A stretch of DNA of 64,000 bases from Deltaproteobacteria bacterium (lineage in GTDB: Bacteria; Myxococcota_A; UBA9160; UBA6930): contig JAJDAQ010000070.1 of assembly GCA_029261815.1 (NCBI GenBank), positions 1-64,000 of the forward strand, in the 5' to 3' direction. Shown here in pieces: positions 50,448 to 59,309 of the stretch. Under the pieces are notes generated by a model. The model saw only the letters and a list, made by a program, of their open reading frames with translations. It was not told the DNA's origin and ran no database searches. The position numbers and the translations under genes were made by a program. Numbering within the stretch: the stretch's first letter is position 1; each line of letters opens with the position of its first letter.

Positions 50448-51146
50448 TCAACCGCGGCCGTTGAGGACCTCGTGCGGTACCGCGAGCGGGCCGGCGCCTT
50501 GCCCCTCGCGAACCGTGTAGGCGCGGGCGTCGGGGTGTGTTGCAAACACCCGCGTGGCGGTGGTGCCTTCGAATCGGACGGCACAGTGATCGTCGATCGC
50601 GATTCCGGGTCGAAGGCTTCCAGCCTCGACCTGGCGGATGTAGCTGGGGCCGCGCACGGGTTCCCGGTCATAGTGTGGGCAGGCGCTGCCGGGGAGGAAG
50701 CCCAGGCCCGGGATCGAGCGGAAGTCGTTCTCCCAGGCATCGCAGAAGGCTTCTTCGAACCAGCAGATCGCACCGGCGCTGAATCCCGCAAGCAGGGTGC
50801 CCGCTTGCCAGGCTTCGCGCAGGAGGCCGTCGACGCCCCATTCGCGCCAGAGGCCGAGCATGCTCTTGGTGTTCCCGCCTCCAACGAGGATCACGTCTTG
50901 CGCCCCGATGAACGCGGCCGGGTCCCTCACACGTCCGAACAGTTCCAGGTGCGCGGGCTCGCACGCGAGGGTGTCGAACGTCTTGTAGAAACGACGGATC
51001 GAGTCCTCGGAGTCGGCGCTTGCCGTCGGCAGGAAGCCGACGCGCGGACGGGGCTCCGGGGCCTGTGCAACGACCGAAGCAAAGAGCGTCGGCGCGGTCT
51101 CCGGAGAGAGTCCGCCGATCGCCAGGATCGTTCCGTTCTCGGCCAA
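50448..51146 (-). CDS. Peptidase S51 (peptidase E/cyanophycinase-like)
   Basis: A 232-residue protein with VILVGGGNTKSMLGLWREWG, the nucleophile elbow LLAGFSAGAICWFEEAF, GFLPGSACPHYDREP and AIDDHCAVRFEG, all typical of the S51 alpha-aspartyl peptidase family. The start is taken as TTG 51146 (AAGG about 8 bases upstream, MAENGTILAIGG), since no ATG fits the family beginning. It lies 13 bases after the SDR gene on the same strand. Confidence 0.82.
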   Translation of the reverse strand: MAENGTILAIGGLSPETAPTLFASVVAQAPEPRPRVGFLPTASADSEDSIRRFYKTFDTLACEPAHLELFGRVRDPAAFIGAQDVILVGGGNTKSMLGLWREWGVDGLLREAWQAGTLLAGFSAGAICWFEEAFCDAWENDFRSIPGLGFLPGSACPHYDREPVRGPSYIRQVEAGSLRPGIAIDDHCAVRFEGTTATRVFATHPDARAYTVREGQGAGPLAVPHEVLNGRG

Positions 51147-51159
51147 CTCGGACGCCTTG

Positions 51160-51969
51160 CTAGGCCAGGTAGAGGCCGCCGTTGACCTGGAGGATCTGGC
51201 CCGTGATGTATCCGCTGATCTTCGGATCGGCGAGTGCGCAGATGATGGCGGCCATCTCCTGGGGTTGCGCCACGCGACCTGTGAGCGTGGCGCGGCCCAT
51301 GGCGGCGACGCCGGCCTCGCCGACGCCGGCGAGCATGTCGGTGTCGACCGGCCCCGGCGCAATGGCGTTGACGCGCGTCCGGTAGCTCGAGAACTCGCGC
51401 GCCGTCGTCTTGGTGGCACTCTCGATCGCACCCTTCGCGGCGGTGTAGTCGATCTGTCCGATGTTGCCGTTGCGGGCCGATACCGACGAGAAGTTCAGGA
51501 TGAAGCGATTGACGCCATCGTCGAGCGGCTCGTTGCCGTTGGCCTTGAAGAGCGGGTGCCAGTGCTGTGCGGCCACTTCGCGCGTGAACAGGAACGTTCC
51601 GTGCAGGTGCACGGCCATCACCAACTTGAAGTCGTCATAGCTCTTCTTCGAAATGCGGGCGTCGCGCGTGATCCCGGCCACGTTGACGACGCCGTTGACG
51701 ACTCCCGTTTCTTCGAGGGCAGTGGCGACCACCCCTTTGACTGCGTCTTCGTCCGTCACGTTCGCGGCGGCCACGATCGGTGCGACGGGCGCGACCTTCG
51801 CGATCTCGGCGCTCGCCTCCTTGAGCTTGTCCGCGTTCATGTCCACGAGCACAACCTGGGCGCCGTGTTCAGCCAGTGCGGTCGCTACGGCATGCCCGAT
51901 GCCCTGGGCGGCCCCGGTCACGATGTGGGTTTCGCCTTCGAATGCTCCGTCGCGTAGAACGCGGGCCAT
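51160..51969 (-). CDS. Short-chain dehydrogenase (FabG-like)
   Basis: A 269-residue classical SDR: VTGAAQGIG cofactor motif, GVVNVAGITRDARI, active-site SSVSARNGNIGQIDYTAAKG with YTAAK, and the C-terminal GYITGQILQVNGGLY. NAD(P)-dependent oxidation of a hydroxyacyl or alcohol group is expected. It is the first gene of a three-gene minus-strand run with the peptidase and amidohydrolase. The next gene starts 70 bases away. Confidence 0.88.
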   Translation of the reverse strand: MARVLRDGAFEGETHIVTGAAQGIGHAVATALAEHGAQVVLVDMNADKLKEASAEIAKVAPVAPIVAAANVTDEDAVKGVVATALEETGVVNGVVNVAGITRDARISKKSYDDFKLVMAVHLHGTFLFTREVAAQHWHPLFKANGNEPLDDGVNRFILNFSSVSARNGNIGQIDYTAAKGAIESATKTTAREFSSYRTRVNAIAPGPVDTDMLAGVGEAGVAAMGRATLTGRVAQPQEMAAIICALADPKISGYITGQILQVNGGLYLA

Positions 51970-52039
51970 GTCACTCTCCTCGGATGCTGGGGAGGGCGAA
52001 TCATGGCCTCTCGGGTCGTTCGACGCCAGTTTGGGAGGC

Positions 52040-53623
52040 TCAGTACGTTGCGAGCACCAGCGACTCGGGCGGTAGCAGCAGGCGGGTCCCGGCCGTCGTT
52101 GAAACGCTCGGTCCGGCGGCCGGGTCGCGAAAGAGCATCAGGGACCGCGGGCCCACGCCATCGCCCAGGTGGGTCTCGATCAAGGCCGTTCCCTTGCCGC
52201 GGTTCACCAATAGCATCCGGACTGTTCCGCCAGCGTCGCGGGAAGCGAGTGCGGAGACGTCCGCCGAGACGCGGCCGTCCGCGGCGCCCGACGGCGTGAG
52301 CCGAACGCTGTCGCCCGTCACGATGTCCGCGAGCATCGCGTAGGCGCGGTGCGCCGGTTTCGGGGTCACTGCGCCGTCGAGAATGCCGAGTTGGATGATG
52401 CCGGGATAGAAGTCCCAGAGGATGGCGTGGTGTGCGCGGTCGAGACCGGCGGCGGCACCTAGCGATAAGACCGTCGCGACGTGCAGGGCTGGGGCCATGC
52501 TTGCGGCGTAGCCGGGATCACCGGCCGAACTGTCCAGATTCGGTCCCCATTCCGAAAGGACGAGTTCGACGCCAGCGTACTGTTGCGTCGCAGCGGCGGC
52601 GGCGGCCACCGCGTCGATTCGGTCCACGACATCGAGGGGGTCGTCGGAGTACGCATGGAACGAGATGAAGTCCATCGGGATCTGGCGCCCGCCGGGCAGG
52701 ATCGCGGCGTCGAAGGCCCCGAGTACGGTTTCCGGAAGCCCGGCGCCTGCGAAGCCAGCGAGCCCGATCCGAAGGTTCTGGACCGCGGCATGGGACGACG
52801 TGGCGCGAAGGTCGTCGAGGGCGACCAACGACGTGATCGCCATATTGAAGAACCGGTCGATGGGGCCAGCGAGATCTTCGAAGGCGGGGTCCCAGAAGAA
52901 CGGAAGATCCGGCTCGTTCCAGATTTCCACATGGGTGACGGGCCGGCCCGGTTCGCCGCCTGAGCCAGCGACGAGTCGGTCGACGGCGCCCGCCAGCGCG
53001 GCCCCGAAGACGGCGTCACTGGCTGGACGAACATTCGAGACCTGATTTTTGAACGTCCACAGACAGTCATCACGGAAGGGCGATCGGTTGACCGCGAGCG
53101 CGCGCGGCATGGCATCGACGGAGAGGAATGGGATGGCGCCGAATGTCGTCGCCATGTCGATCGCCGACCGGGCATAGCCCAACGCGTAGCGCGCCTCGTC
53201 CGTGGTGTCCGCGAGCGTGACGGCAGCGCCGTCGTCGGTGAACCAGTCCCGCGACGCGATCAAATCGAGGTCCGTCGCACCGGCCGGCGCCGCCGAAGCC
53301 GCAGTCGGGATGGGGCAGGGGGTTCCGTCGGACGACGTCGGGAGGAGGCGCGTCGCGGCTTCCCAGCGCCCCAGCCCAATGCGCCAATCCGCGCCCTGGA
53401 AGCCGGCGTCCGCCATTCCGGCGACGAGCCCCGGAACCTGGTCGTATGCCAATAGTGCCCCAGACAGGTCGTAGTGGCCTAACAGTGCCCGCGGAAGCGG
53501 CTCGCCGATCTCGGCAGGATCCAGGAGAAGGAGATGGGGCGTCGTCGCAGGAGCGCAGCTCATTCCCGGTGTCGCGATGGCGACAGCGACGACGCCCCCG
53601 AGAAGCCACGCGCGCCGCTTCAT
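52040..53623 (-). CDS. GH39-like glycoside hydrolase, exported lipoprotein-type
   Basis: A 527-residue protein with an N-terminal export signal ending near Cys23 (ATPGMSC), a plausible but imperfect lipobox. The TIM-barrel has the clan-A acid/base in VEIWNEPDLPFFW (Glu237) and the nucleophile in LVLSEWGPN (Glu358), matching GH39-type xylosidases/iduronidases in layout. A beta-sandwich C-terminus follows. The substrate is not predictable. Its ATG overlaps the Spy-like gene's stop (ATGA), so it is the last gene of the sigma-factor operon. Confidence 0.78.
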   Translation of the reverse strand: MKRRAWLLGGVVAVAIATPGMSCAPATTPHLLLLDPAEIGEPLPRALLGHYDLSGALLAYDQVPGLVAGMADAGFQGADWRIGLGRWEAATRLLPTSSDGTPCPIPTAASAAPAGATDLDLIASRDWFTDDGAAVTLADTTDEARYALGYARSAIDMATTFGAIPFLSVDAMPRALAVNRSPFRDDCLWTFKNQVSNVRPASDAVFGAALAGAVDRLVAGSGGEPGRPVTHVEIWNEPDLPFFWDPAFEDLAGPIDRFFNMAITSLVALDDLRATSSHAAVQNLRIGLAGFAGAGLPETVLGAFDAAILPGGRQIPMDFISFHAYSDDPLDVVDRIDAVAAAAAATQQYAGVELVLSEWGPNLDSSAGDPGYAASMAPALHVATVLSLGAAAGLDRAHHAILWDFYPGIIQLGILDGAVTPKPAHRAYAMLADIVTGDSVRLTPSGAADGRVSADVSALASRDAGGTVRMLLVNRGKGTALIETHLGDGVGPRSLMLFRDPAAGPSVSTTAGTRLLLPPESLVLATY

Positions 53624-54069
53624 CCGCGGTCTCGGATCTTGGCGAGTTGGGTGCGTTGGTCGGCGGTCAAGAGGTTGCGGATGCGGACGAGCAGCCGGAA
53701 ATGCTCTTCCTTGATCTTGCCTTCCGTGTCGAATACCGGTCGGGCCGCTTCAATCATCGCGGTTTCGTCGAGATCGGTTCCGACGGCACCGTCTGTGAGC
53801 GCGTTGATCTCTTCCGCGGCTTCAAAGAAGTTCCATTCGAGTTCCGCAACCGCGAGTTGCGTTCGCTTCAGCTCCTTCATCAACCGCATCCGCTGCGGCT
53901 TCTCGATGCCGATCGCCTTTGCGTTCTGCAGGATGAGCTCGGGCGCGAAGAAATGCGCCATGAACGCCGGTTCTTCCTTGTCCTCGGCCCACGACGGGGA
54001 GGTGCCGGCAGCGAGAAAGACCAGCGCTACGGCGAGCGTGACGGCGGTGCGGTGCAGGGGTCGGATCAT
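53620..54069 (-). CDS. Spy/CpxP-like periplasmic protein
   Basis: A 149-residue periplasmic protein: signal peptide (HRTAVTLAVALVFLAAGTSP, then SWAEDKEE) and a helical body with the heavy-metal-sensor/Spy-like pattern EEHFRLLVRIRNLLTADQRT at the C-terminus (the LTxxQR motif). Such proteins act as chaperones or sensors of envelope stress. ATG 54069 has GGAGG upstream; it overlaps both neighbours by 4 bases. Confidence 0.75.
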   Translation of the reverse strand: MIRPLHRTAVTLAVALVFLAAGTSPSWAEDKEEPAFMAHFFAPELILQNAKAIGIEKPQRMRLMKELKRTQLAVAELEWNFFEAAEEINALTDGAVGTDLDETAMIEAARPVFDTEGKIKEEHFRLLVRIRNLLTADQRTQLAKIRDRG

Positions 54070-54506
54070 GAGAGGGTCCTCCAGGGGGGTCGCGAGTGAC
54101 GTACCGATTCGCGCGGACCGCGCGGATCGCGCACGGCTTCGTCGGGAAGCTCGTGCGTGGGAATGGACGGCAGGATGAGCCACTCGCCGCGACGGTCGGC
54201 GCGCGCCAGCGGCCGGCCGATGTCGAGCAGCGAGTCGGTGGGCCGGCGCAGCGATCCGAGTGCATGGATCGTTGCTGCGTCGAGGTCGAGATCGGCCTCA
54301 TCGGGCGCGATCCCAGCCGGCGGCCAGACAAATACCGCGACGAGGGCGGCCAGCGTCGCAGTCGCGAGGAGTACGGGCCAGCGTCGCGGGCGCGTCTCCG
54401 CTTGCTGGGCGCGCGCCCGGGCCACCAGGCGCGCCGCGGGTTCCGCACGTGCGGCATCGGCATCGCGGACTTCGGCGAAGCGCTGGCGTAGTTCGTCGTC
54501 GGTCAT
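54066..54506 (-). CDS. Small membrane protein, likely anti-sigma factor
   Basis: A 146-residue protein with a cytoplasmic helical part, one membrane helix (about 43-62, WPVLLATATLAALVAVFVWP) and a periplasmic tail. The start DDELRQRFAEVRDADAARAE resembles the short cytoplasmic segments of anti-sigma proteins, and the position directly after an ECF sigma gene (4-base overlap) supports that role. No zinc-binding motif is present. The function is inferred from context. Confidence 0.6.
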   Translation of the reverse strand: MTDDELRQRFAEVRDADAARAEPAARLVARARAQQAETRPRRWPVLLATATLAALVAVFVWPPAGIAPDEADLDLDAATIHALGSLRRPTDSLLDIGRPLARADRRGEWLILPSIPTHELPDEAVRDPRGPRESVRHSRPPWRTLS

Positions 54507-55024
54507 CGGGTCGCCTCCAGGGCGGTCGGTTCGGAAGCGTTCTCGAGCGCCTCGCGGAGGCGTTTCTTGCCACGGGCGTAGTGCGTTCGGGCGGTGCCCA
54601 CCGTGACGCCCATGACCTCGGCGGCGCCCTCCACCGTGAGGTCTTCATAGAAAACGAGGTGAAGGACTTCTTGCTGGCGACGTCCCAAGCCGCCCATTGC
54701 CCGGAGCAATGCGGCGGCGGATTCGCGGAGGACCACGTCATCGTCCTGTCGCGTCGATGGTTCGGGCTCAGCGATTCGGCCCGGCAACAACGCGGCGAGT
54801 CGGCTGCGCCGATGCCGTTCGAGGGCCGTGCGCCGGATCACGCCAAACAGGAAGGTGCGCGGCGCCGAACGGCCCGAAAACCGAGCCCGCCCGTCGAGCA
54901 ACTTCAAGTACGCGGTCTGTAACACCTCGTCAGCCTCCGCCCGGTTTCCTGCGCAGCAGCGCAGGGCCCATCCGAAGCCCGCTTCGTGGGAGCGTTCGAT
55001 CTCGGCTTCCCAGTTCACGGACAC
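54503..55024 (-). CDS. ECF-type RNA polymerase sigma factor
   Basis: A 173-residue sigma-70 family protein: region 2 (ADEVLQTAYLKLLDGRARFS, FLFGVIRRTALERHRRS) and region 4 (LGRRQQEVLHLVFYEDLTVE, GAAEVMGVTVGTARTHYARG). Start GTG 55024 has GAGG-rich sequence upstream; a second GTG lies two codons on. It leads a four-gene operon with the putative anti-sigma, Spy-like and glycosidase genes. It probably directs an envelope-stress or polysaccharide response. Confidence 0.88.
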   Translation of the reverse strand: MSVNWEAEIERSHEAGFGWALRCCAGNRAEADEVLQTAYLKLLDGRARFSGRSAPRTFLFGVIRRTALERHRRSRLAALLPGRIAEPEPSTRQDDDVVLRESAAALLRAMGGLGRRQQEVLHLVFYEDLTVEGAAEVMGVTVGTARTHYARGKKRLREALENASEPTALEATR

Positions 55025-55127
55025 CTCGGCACCTCACCCGGCGAACCCGGATGCTGAGTCTGGGTGTCTCGGGGCCCGCGCCTATAGGACAGGGTGCTGG
55101 CATTCGGCCGGAGACGCGCCCAATGCC

Positions 55128-55763
55128 CTAGATCGTGCAGGACACGCCGGTTCCGCCGAGACCGCAGTAACCGCCCGGGTTCTTGTCGAGATACTGCTGG
55201 TGGTAGTCCTCGGCGTAGTAGAACTGGGGTGCGGCGACGACCTCGGTGGTGATCTCGCTGTGGCCGGCCGCCGCCAGGGCCTTCTGGAAGGCTTCGAGGG
55301 AGGCGAGTGCCGCGGTCTGTTGGGCGTCGGAAGTCGTGTAGATCCCGGACCGGTACTGGGTGCCGATGTCGTTCCCCTGGCGCATGCCCTGGGTGGGGTT
55401 GTGGGCCTCCCAGAACACCTTCAGCAACGCGTCGAAGCTGACACGCGCAGGGTCGAATACGACGCGAACGACTTCGTTGTGGCCCGTTCGTCCACTGCAG
55501 ACCTCTTCGTACGTCGGATTGGGCGTATGGCCGCCGGCATAGCCGACCGCGGTCGTGAAGACGCCCGGGGTCTGCCAGAACTTCCGCTCCGCACCCCAGA
55601 AGCAGCCGAGGCCGAACAACGCCACCTCGTGGTCTTCGGGGAAGGGCGGCAAGAGCGGGTTGCCGAGCACGGTGTGCTGCCCGGCAACGGGCATCTTCTG
55701 GCTGCGACCGGGAAGTGCTTGATCCGGGGTGGGCATCTGGTTCTTGAGAGAGAGAAAACTCAT
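55128..55763 (-). CDS. msrA: Peptide methionine sulfoxide reductase A
   Basis: A 211-residue MsrA with the catalytic motif [29 protein letters not shown], the [10 protein letters not shown] region and C-terminal resolving cysteines in [13 protein letters not shown]. It reduces the S-epimer of methionine sulfoxide in proteins and free pools. GGAGG lies before ATG 55763. The N-terminal 45 residues match the longer E. coli-type form. Divergent from xthA. Confidence 0.95.
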   Translation of the reverse strand: MSFLSLKNQMPTPDQALPGRSQKMPVAGQHTVLGNPLLPPFPEDHEVALFGLGCFWGAERKFWQTPGVFTTAVGYAGGHTPNPTYEEVCSGRTGHNEVVRVVFDPARVSFDALLKVFWEAHNPTQGMRQGNDIGTQYRSGIYTTSDAQQTAALASLEAFQKALAAAGHSEITTEVVAAPQFYYAEDYHQQYLDKNPGGYCGLGGTGVSCTI

Positions 55764-55883
55764 GGCGGGTCCTCCGTGCGTGACGATTCTAGCGAGTGTC
55801 GTGCGTTGGATGCCGCCCCGTCGTGGGCGGTGACGCACTCCGGCGCGCGCCAGGGGCTACCATGCCCGCCGGAGGAATACTGC

Positions 55884-56657
55884 GTGCGCATCGCCACCTG
55901 GAACATCAATGGGCTCCGGGCCCGCATCGACTTCGTCCTGCGCTGGCTCGACGAGCGAAAGCCCGATGTCGTCGGCTTTCAGGAGCTCAAGATGGCCGAT
56001 GACAAGTTTCCCCACGATGTCTTCGAGGCAGCGGGCTACCAGGCCGTCACGCACGGCCAGAAGAGTTGGAACGGTGTGGCGATCCTCTCGAGGAAGCCTG
56101 TCGAAGTGCTTCAGCGAGGGTTGCCGGGGCAGGAAGAGTTCGGCGCCCGTTTGATCACGGCACGCGTCGAAGACTTCGTCTTTACCACGGTCTATTGCCC
56201 CAACGGCAAGCGCGTCGAGCATGACGACTATCCGCGGAAGCTCGCGTGGTTCGACGCCCTCTCGGCGCATCTGGAAGTCCATCACGGAGAGGGCGTCCCT
56301 GCCGTCGTCTGCGGCGACTTCAACATCGTTCCCGAAGCCATCGATGGGTGGGACGAGAAGAAGCACACCGGTGACATCTTCCATACCAATGCGGAGCGCG
56401 AGCGGATTCAGGCGTTGTTCGGCGCCGGCTGGATCGACGTCTACCGGAAGCTCCATCCCGACGAGCAGGCGTTCTCGTGGTGGGACTATCGCGGCGGGGC
56501 TTTCCATCGACGCATGGGCCTCCGTATCGATTTCCTGCTCGGGCGAGGCGCGGTGCTCGATCGCGTCCAGCACGTGGAGATCGACCGCGAGTACCGCAAG
56601 AAGCAGGACGGATTGACGGCCTCGGACCACGCGCCGGTCTTCGCCGACCTGGGCTGA
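55884..56657 (+). CDS. xthA: Exodeoxyribonuclease III
   Basis: A 257-residue AP endonuclease/exonuclease III: MRIATWNINGLRAR start, the metal-binding Glu in GFQELKM, NGVAILSRKP, CGDFNIVPEAIDGWDEKK and the catalytic ASDHAPV near the end. It cuts DNA at abasic sites and removes 3' blocks in base-excision repair. The start is GTG 55884 with GGAGG 8 bases upstream. Divergent from msrA. Confidence 0.95.
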   Translation: MRIATWNINGLRARIDFVLRWLDERKPDVVGFQELKMADDKFPHDVFEAAGYQAVTHGQKSWNGVAILSRKPVEVLQRGLPGQEEFGARLITARVEDFVFTTVYCPNGKRVEHDDYPRKLAWFDALSAHLEVHHGEGVPAVVCGDFNIVPEAIDGWDEKKHTGDIFHTNAERERIQALFGAGWIDVYRKLHPDEQAFSWWDYRGGAFHRRMGLRIDFLLGRGAVLDRVQHVEIDREYRKKQDGLTASDHAPVFADLG

Positions 56658-56715
56658 CCACGACGGGTCAAGTCCCCCCAGCCGACCACCGATACAAGCA
56701 GCTGGGGGACTGTCC

Positions 56716-57495
56716 GTGCCGATAGCCATCTTGATCCTGGGGCTCGTGACTGCCGCATTCGTCTGGATCGCGGTCCGTTTGATTCGGGCAGGCGCCCGGC
56801 GCTCGCCGGAACGAACGCTCGGCTACGCATTCCTGACGCTAGGCGTCGCAATCCTTCCGCGCTTTACGGCCGCACAGATGATGTCGAAAGGTGCCGAGGG
56901 CACGGCCTTCGATGCCTTCAACATCGCGACCCACTTGCTGCTGTTCCTCTCCCTGATCGGCATCCTGTTGTTCATCCGCCAGGTCTTCCATCCTGAAGGT
57001 CGACTGGGCTGGACCCTTGTCGGTGTCCTCGGCGGCGTGAACGTTCTCCCGATGATCGCGATGGCCCTCGACGGCGGAGCCCAGCTCGAGCTGACCTGGG
57101 GAGCTGTCGTGGGGAACGGTGTCCGGACGATGCCCTTCATCTGGGGCTTCGTCGAATGCGTCCGTTATGCGGCGCAACTCGACCGGCAGCACGCACTCGG
57201 ACTGTCTCCCGATCCGATCGTTCGGAATCGGTTCCGGCTCTGGACCCTTTGGACCGGCGCGCTCGGGTTCATGCCGTTGTTCGTGATCGGCATCCGGCTT
57301 TACGCCATGCGGCTCGTCGCACAGGGCCTCGAGCCAGCGGTGGCGATGCCGTGGGCGCTTCCGGTTGCTGCCAGCGTGATGGGGACCAGCTGCGTCGTTG
57401 CCGCGATCGGTCTGTGGCTCGCGTTCTTCCCGCCCGCGCGCTACGCGGCGTGGGTCCAGCGCAAGGCTGCTGAGGCTTCGCCCGCCAGCGCTTGA
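56716..57495 (+). CDS. Seven-helix membrane protein of unknown function
   Basis: A 259-residue protein from GTG 56716 with about seven membrane helices (first at 3-22, last ending FFPPARYAAWVQRK). No motif gives a function; the helix arrangement resembles uncharacterised environmental membrane proteins. It is convergent with the SDR gene, separated by a single base boundary (stops at 57495 and 57496). Confidence 0.65.
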   Translation: MPIAILILGLVTAAFVWIAVRLIRAGARRSPERTLGYAFLTLGVAILPRFTAAQMMSKGAEGTAFDAFNIATHLLLFLSLIGILLFIRQVFHPEGRLGWTLVGVLGGVNVLPMIAMALDGGAQLELTWGAVVGNGVRTMPFIWGFVECVRYAAQLDRQHALGLSPDPIVRNRFRLWTLWTGALGFMPLFVIGIRLYAMRLVAQGLEPAVAMPWALPVAASVMGTSCVVAAIGLWLAFFPPARYAAWVQRKAAEASPASA

Positions 57496-58455
57496 TCAGG
57501 CGACGTCGAAGCGTTCGCCCAACAGATCTTCAGTGTACCGCCAGAGCCGCTCGGCGTTGGCCGTGTCGAGGGCCCAGTCCGAGCATCCGAGGGACCCTGC
57601 CGGCGGCACCGTGCCCGAAACCTGGCAGTCCTCGAGGTAGATCGCGCCGCGCCCCTCGAGTTCGGGCGCAGTCGCCGCAAAAACCTGGGTCGCCGCGCCG
57701 GCTTCGACGGGCTTGAACGTCATCGGAGGCTGGTCGTCGCTACGACTCCCGGTGATTGCCTTGATGTCCTCCGCGTCCATGTGACGCGCCAGCTCCGTCA
57801 TGATGACGCCCGGGTGGATGGCGTAGGCGTGGACGCCGGCCGGCCCGAGGCGGCGATCGAGTTCGACTGCGTGAAGCACATTCGCGGTCTTGCTCTGCCC
57901 GTAGGCCACGAATTTGTCGTAGTCGCGTGTATTGAAGTGCATGTCGTCATAGTCCACATCGCTGAATCGGTGGCCGCCCGAGGATACGTTGACCACGCGG
58001 CTGGGCGCGGCCGCCTTCAGCGCCGGTGCCAGCAGGGCCGTCAACAGGAAATGTCCGACGTGGTTCGTCGCGAACTGCTGCTCCCAGCCTTCGGCCGTCC
58101 GGCCCAGCGGGCACGCCATGACGCCGGCATTGTTGATCAGCAGGTCGAGCCGGTCGTGGTCGGCGAGCCAACCCTTGGCGAACGCGCGGACGCTGTCGGG
58201 CGCGTCGAGGGCTAGCGGGCGGACATCGAGCTGGTCGTTGCCCGTGGTTCGTTGGATCTCGTCCGCAACGGCCTGGGTCTTCTCGACGTTGCGTCCCGTG
58301 AGTGTGACGGCCGCGCCCTTGGCCGCGAGTGCGCGTGCCGTCTCCGCGCCGAGCCCACTGGAACAACCGGTGACGACCACGCGCTTGCCAGCGAGATCGA
58401 TGCCCTCGAGGACCTGGTCCGTCGTTGAATTCGCGTCGAAGTGGCGTGCGCTCAT
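57496..58455 (-). CDS. Short-chain dehydrogenase (retinol dehydrogenase/WW-oxidoreductase-like)
   Basis: A 319-residue SDR: VTGCSSGLG cofactor motif, LLINNAGVMACP, the NHVGHFLLT stretch, active-site YGQSKTANVLHA with YGQSK. This subgroup oxidises or reduces lipid-like alcohols; the substrate here is unknown. AGGAG precedes ATG 58455. The upstream GST-like gene ends 7 bases before it, so they form an operon. Confidence 0.86.
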   Translation of the reverse strand: MSARHFDANSTTDQVLEGIDLAGKRVVVTGCSSGLGAETARALAAKGAAVTLTGRNVEKTQAVADEIQRTTGNDQLDVRPLALDAPDSVRAFAKGWLADHDRLDLLINNAGVMACPLGRTAEGWEQQFATNHVGHFLLTALLAPALKAAAPSRVVNVSSGGHRFSDVDYDDMHFNTRDYDKFVAYGQSKTANVLHAVELDRRLGPAGVHAYAIHPGVIMTELARHMDAEDIKAITGSRSDDQPPMTFKPVEAGAATQVFAATAPELEGRGAIYLEDCQVSGTVPPAGSLGCSDWALDTANAERLWRYTEDLLGERFDVA

Positions 58456-58462
58456 GTGGCTC

Positions 58463-59239
58463 CTAGAGGACGACGGGCAGCACGAGGTGCTCGTCGTAGA
58501 TGAAGTCGCGGTGTTCGAGGAGGCCCTGGCCGAGCAGTTCGGCGACCACGGGGTCATTCGAAGAGAACATCGCCGCGATCGGAGGTGCCATCGGCATCTT
58601 CTCCGGCGGCAGCGGCGACACGAGATTGCAGAACGTGGCCCAGTAGATGTCGAGCGCGGTCAGCTGTTCGCCCATCAGGTAGCGGTGGCCCGCCGCGCGT
58701 TGGTCGGCGAGGCGTTGGCTCAGCATCCGCAGGATGTCGTGTACCCGCTGCTCGGCCTGGGCCGCGTGGACATCGTTGAAGCCGTACTTGCCGCCGAGGT
58801 AGCTCGACATCGGGTCCGGCGGATCATTGTGGATGCCGCGCGCGATCATGATGAGGCGCTGGCACCAGCCGAAGCCCATCTCGCCCGCGATCTCGTGGCA
58901 GAGTCCGAAGAACAGACTGCGCTCTTCCGGGGCGAAGGGAATCAGGGCAGGCGCCGATGTCAGCCGCTCGGCGAGCAGCAGGATCTCGGCCCAACCGTCG
59001 CGCGGCGGCTCGTCGTCGAACACCGCGACGGGGTAGCTGGCCTGGCCCGTCCATGCTTCGAGTGAGCCCGGCGGGTCGTCTCGGGTCGCATGGACAAGAG
59101 CGTACGGCACCCCCTTCACGTGGAGGATTCCGAGTGCGGCCTGGGTCCAGGGGCTTGGTACGCCCGTGATGGCCAGCAGGCGCAGCCCCGGAAGGCTGCG
59201 GGCTTCGGTCAAGCTGACGGGGCCGGAAACGTGCGACAT
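58463..59239 (-). CDS. Glutathione S-transferase-like protein
   Basis: A 258-residue protein with a thioredoxin-like N-terminal part (LRLLAITGVPSPWTQAALGI, ASYPVAVFDDEPPRDGWAEI, in which the cis-Pro and Asp-Glu site are recognisable) and a helical C-terminal domain (YLMGEQLTALDIYWATFCNL, the typical GST N-capping box). Glutathione binding is likely; the acceptor is unknown. First gene of the pair with the SDR; divergent from the AlkA-like gene. Confidence 0.75.
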   Translation of the reverse strand: MSHVSGPVSLTEARSLPGLRLLAITGVPSPWTQAALGILHVKGVPYALVHATRDDPPGSLEAWTGQASYPVAVFDDEPPRDGWAEILLLAERLTSAPALIPFAPEERSLFFGLCHEIAGEMGFGWCQRLIMIARGIHNDPPDPMSSYLGGKYGFNDVHAAQAEQRVHDILRMLSQRLADQRAAGHRYLMGEQLTALDIYWATFCNLVSPLPPEKMPMAPPIAAMFSSNDPVVAELLGQGLLEHRDFIYDEHLVLPVVL

Positions 59240-59309
59240 CGGTTCCTCTGGGGGCGCGAGAAGAGGCGCCTATCCTAGCAGCGGGGTACGAATCTCCGTC
59301 GGAGGGGAC

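Noticed and set aside
50396-50884. Upstream extension of the amidohydrolase frame
   Set aside because: It covers the peptidase S51 gene in a different frame and has no family similarity.
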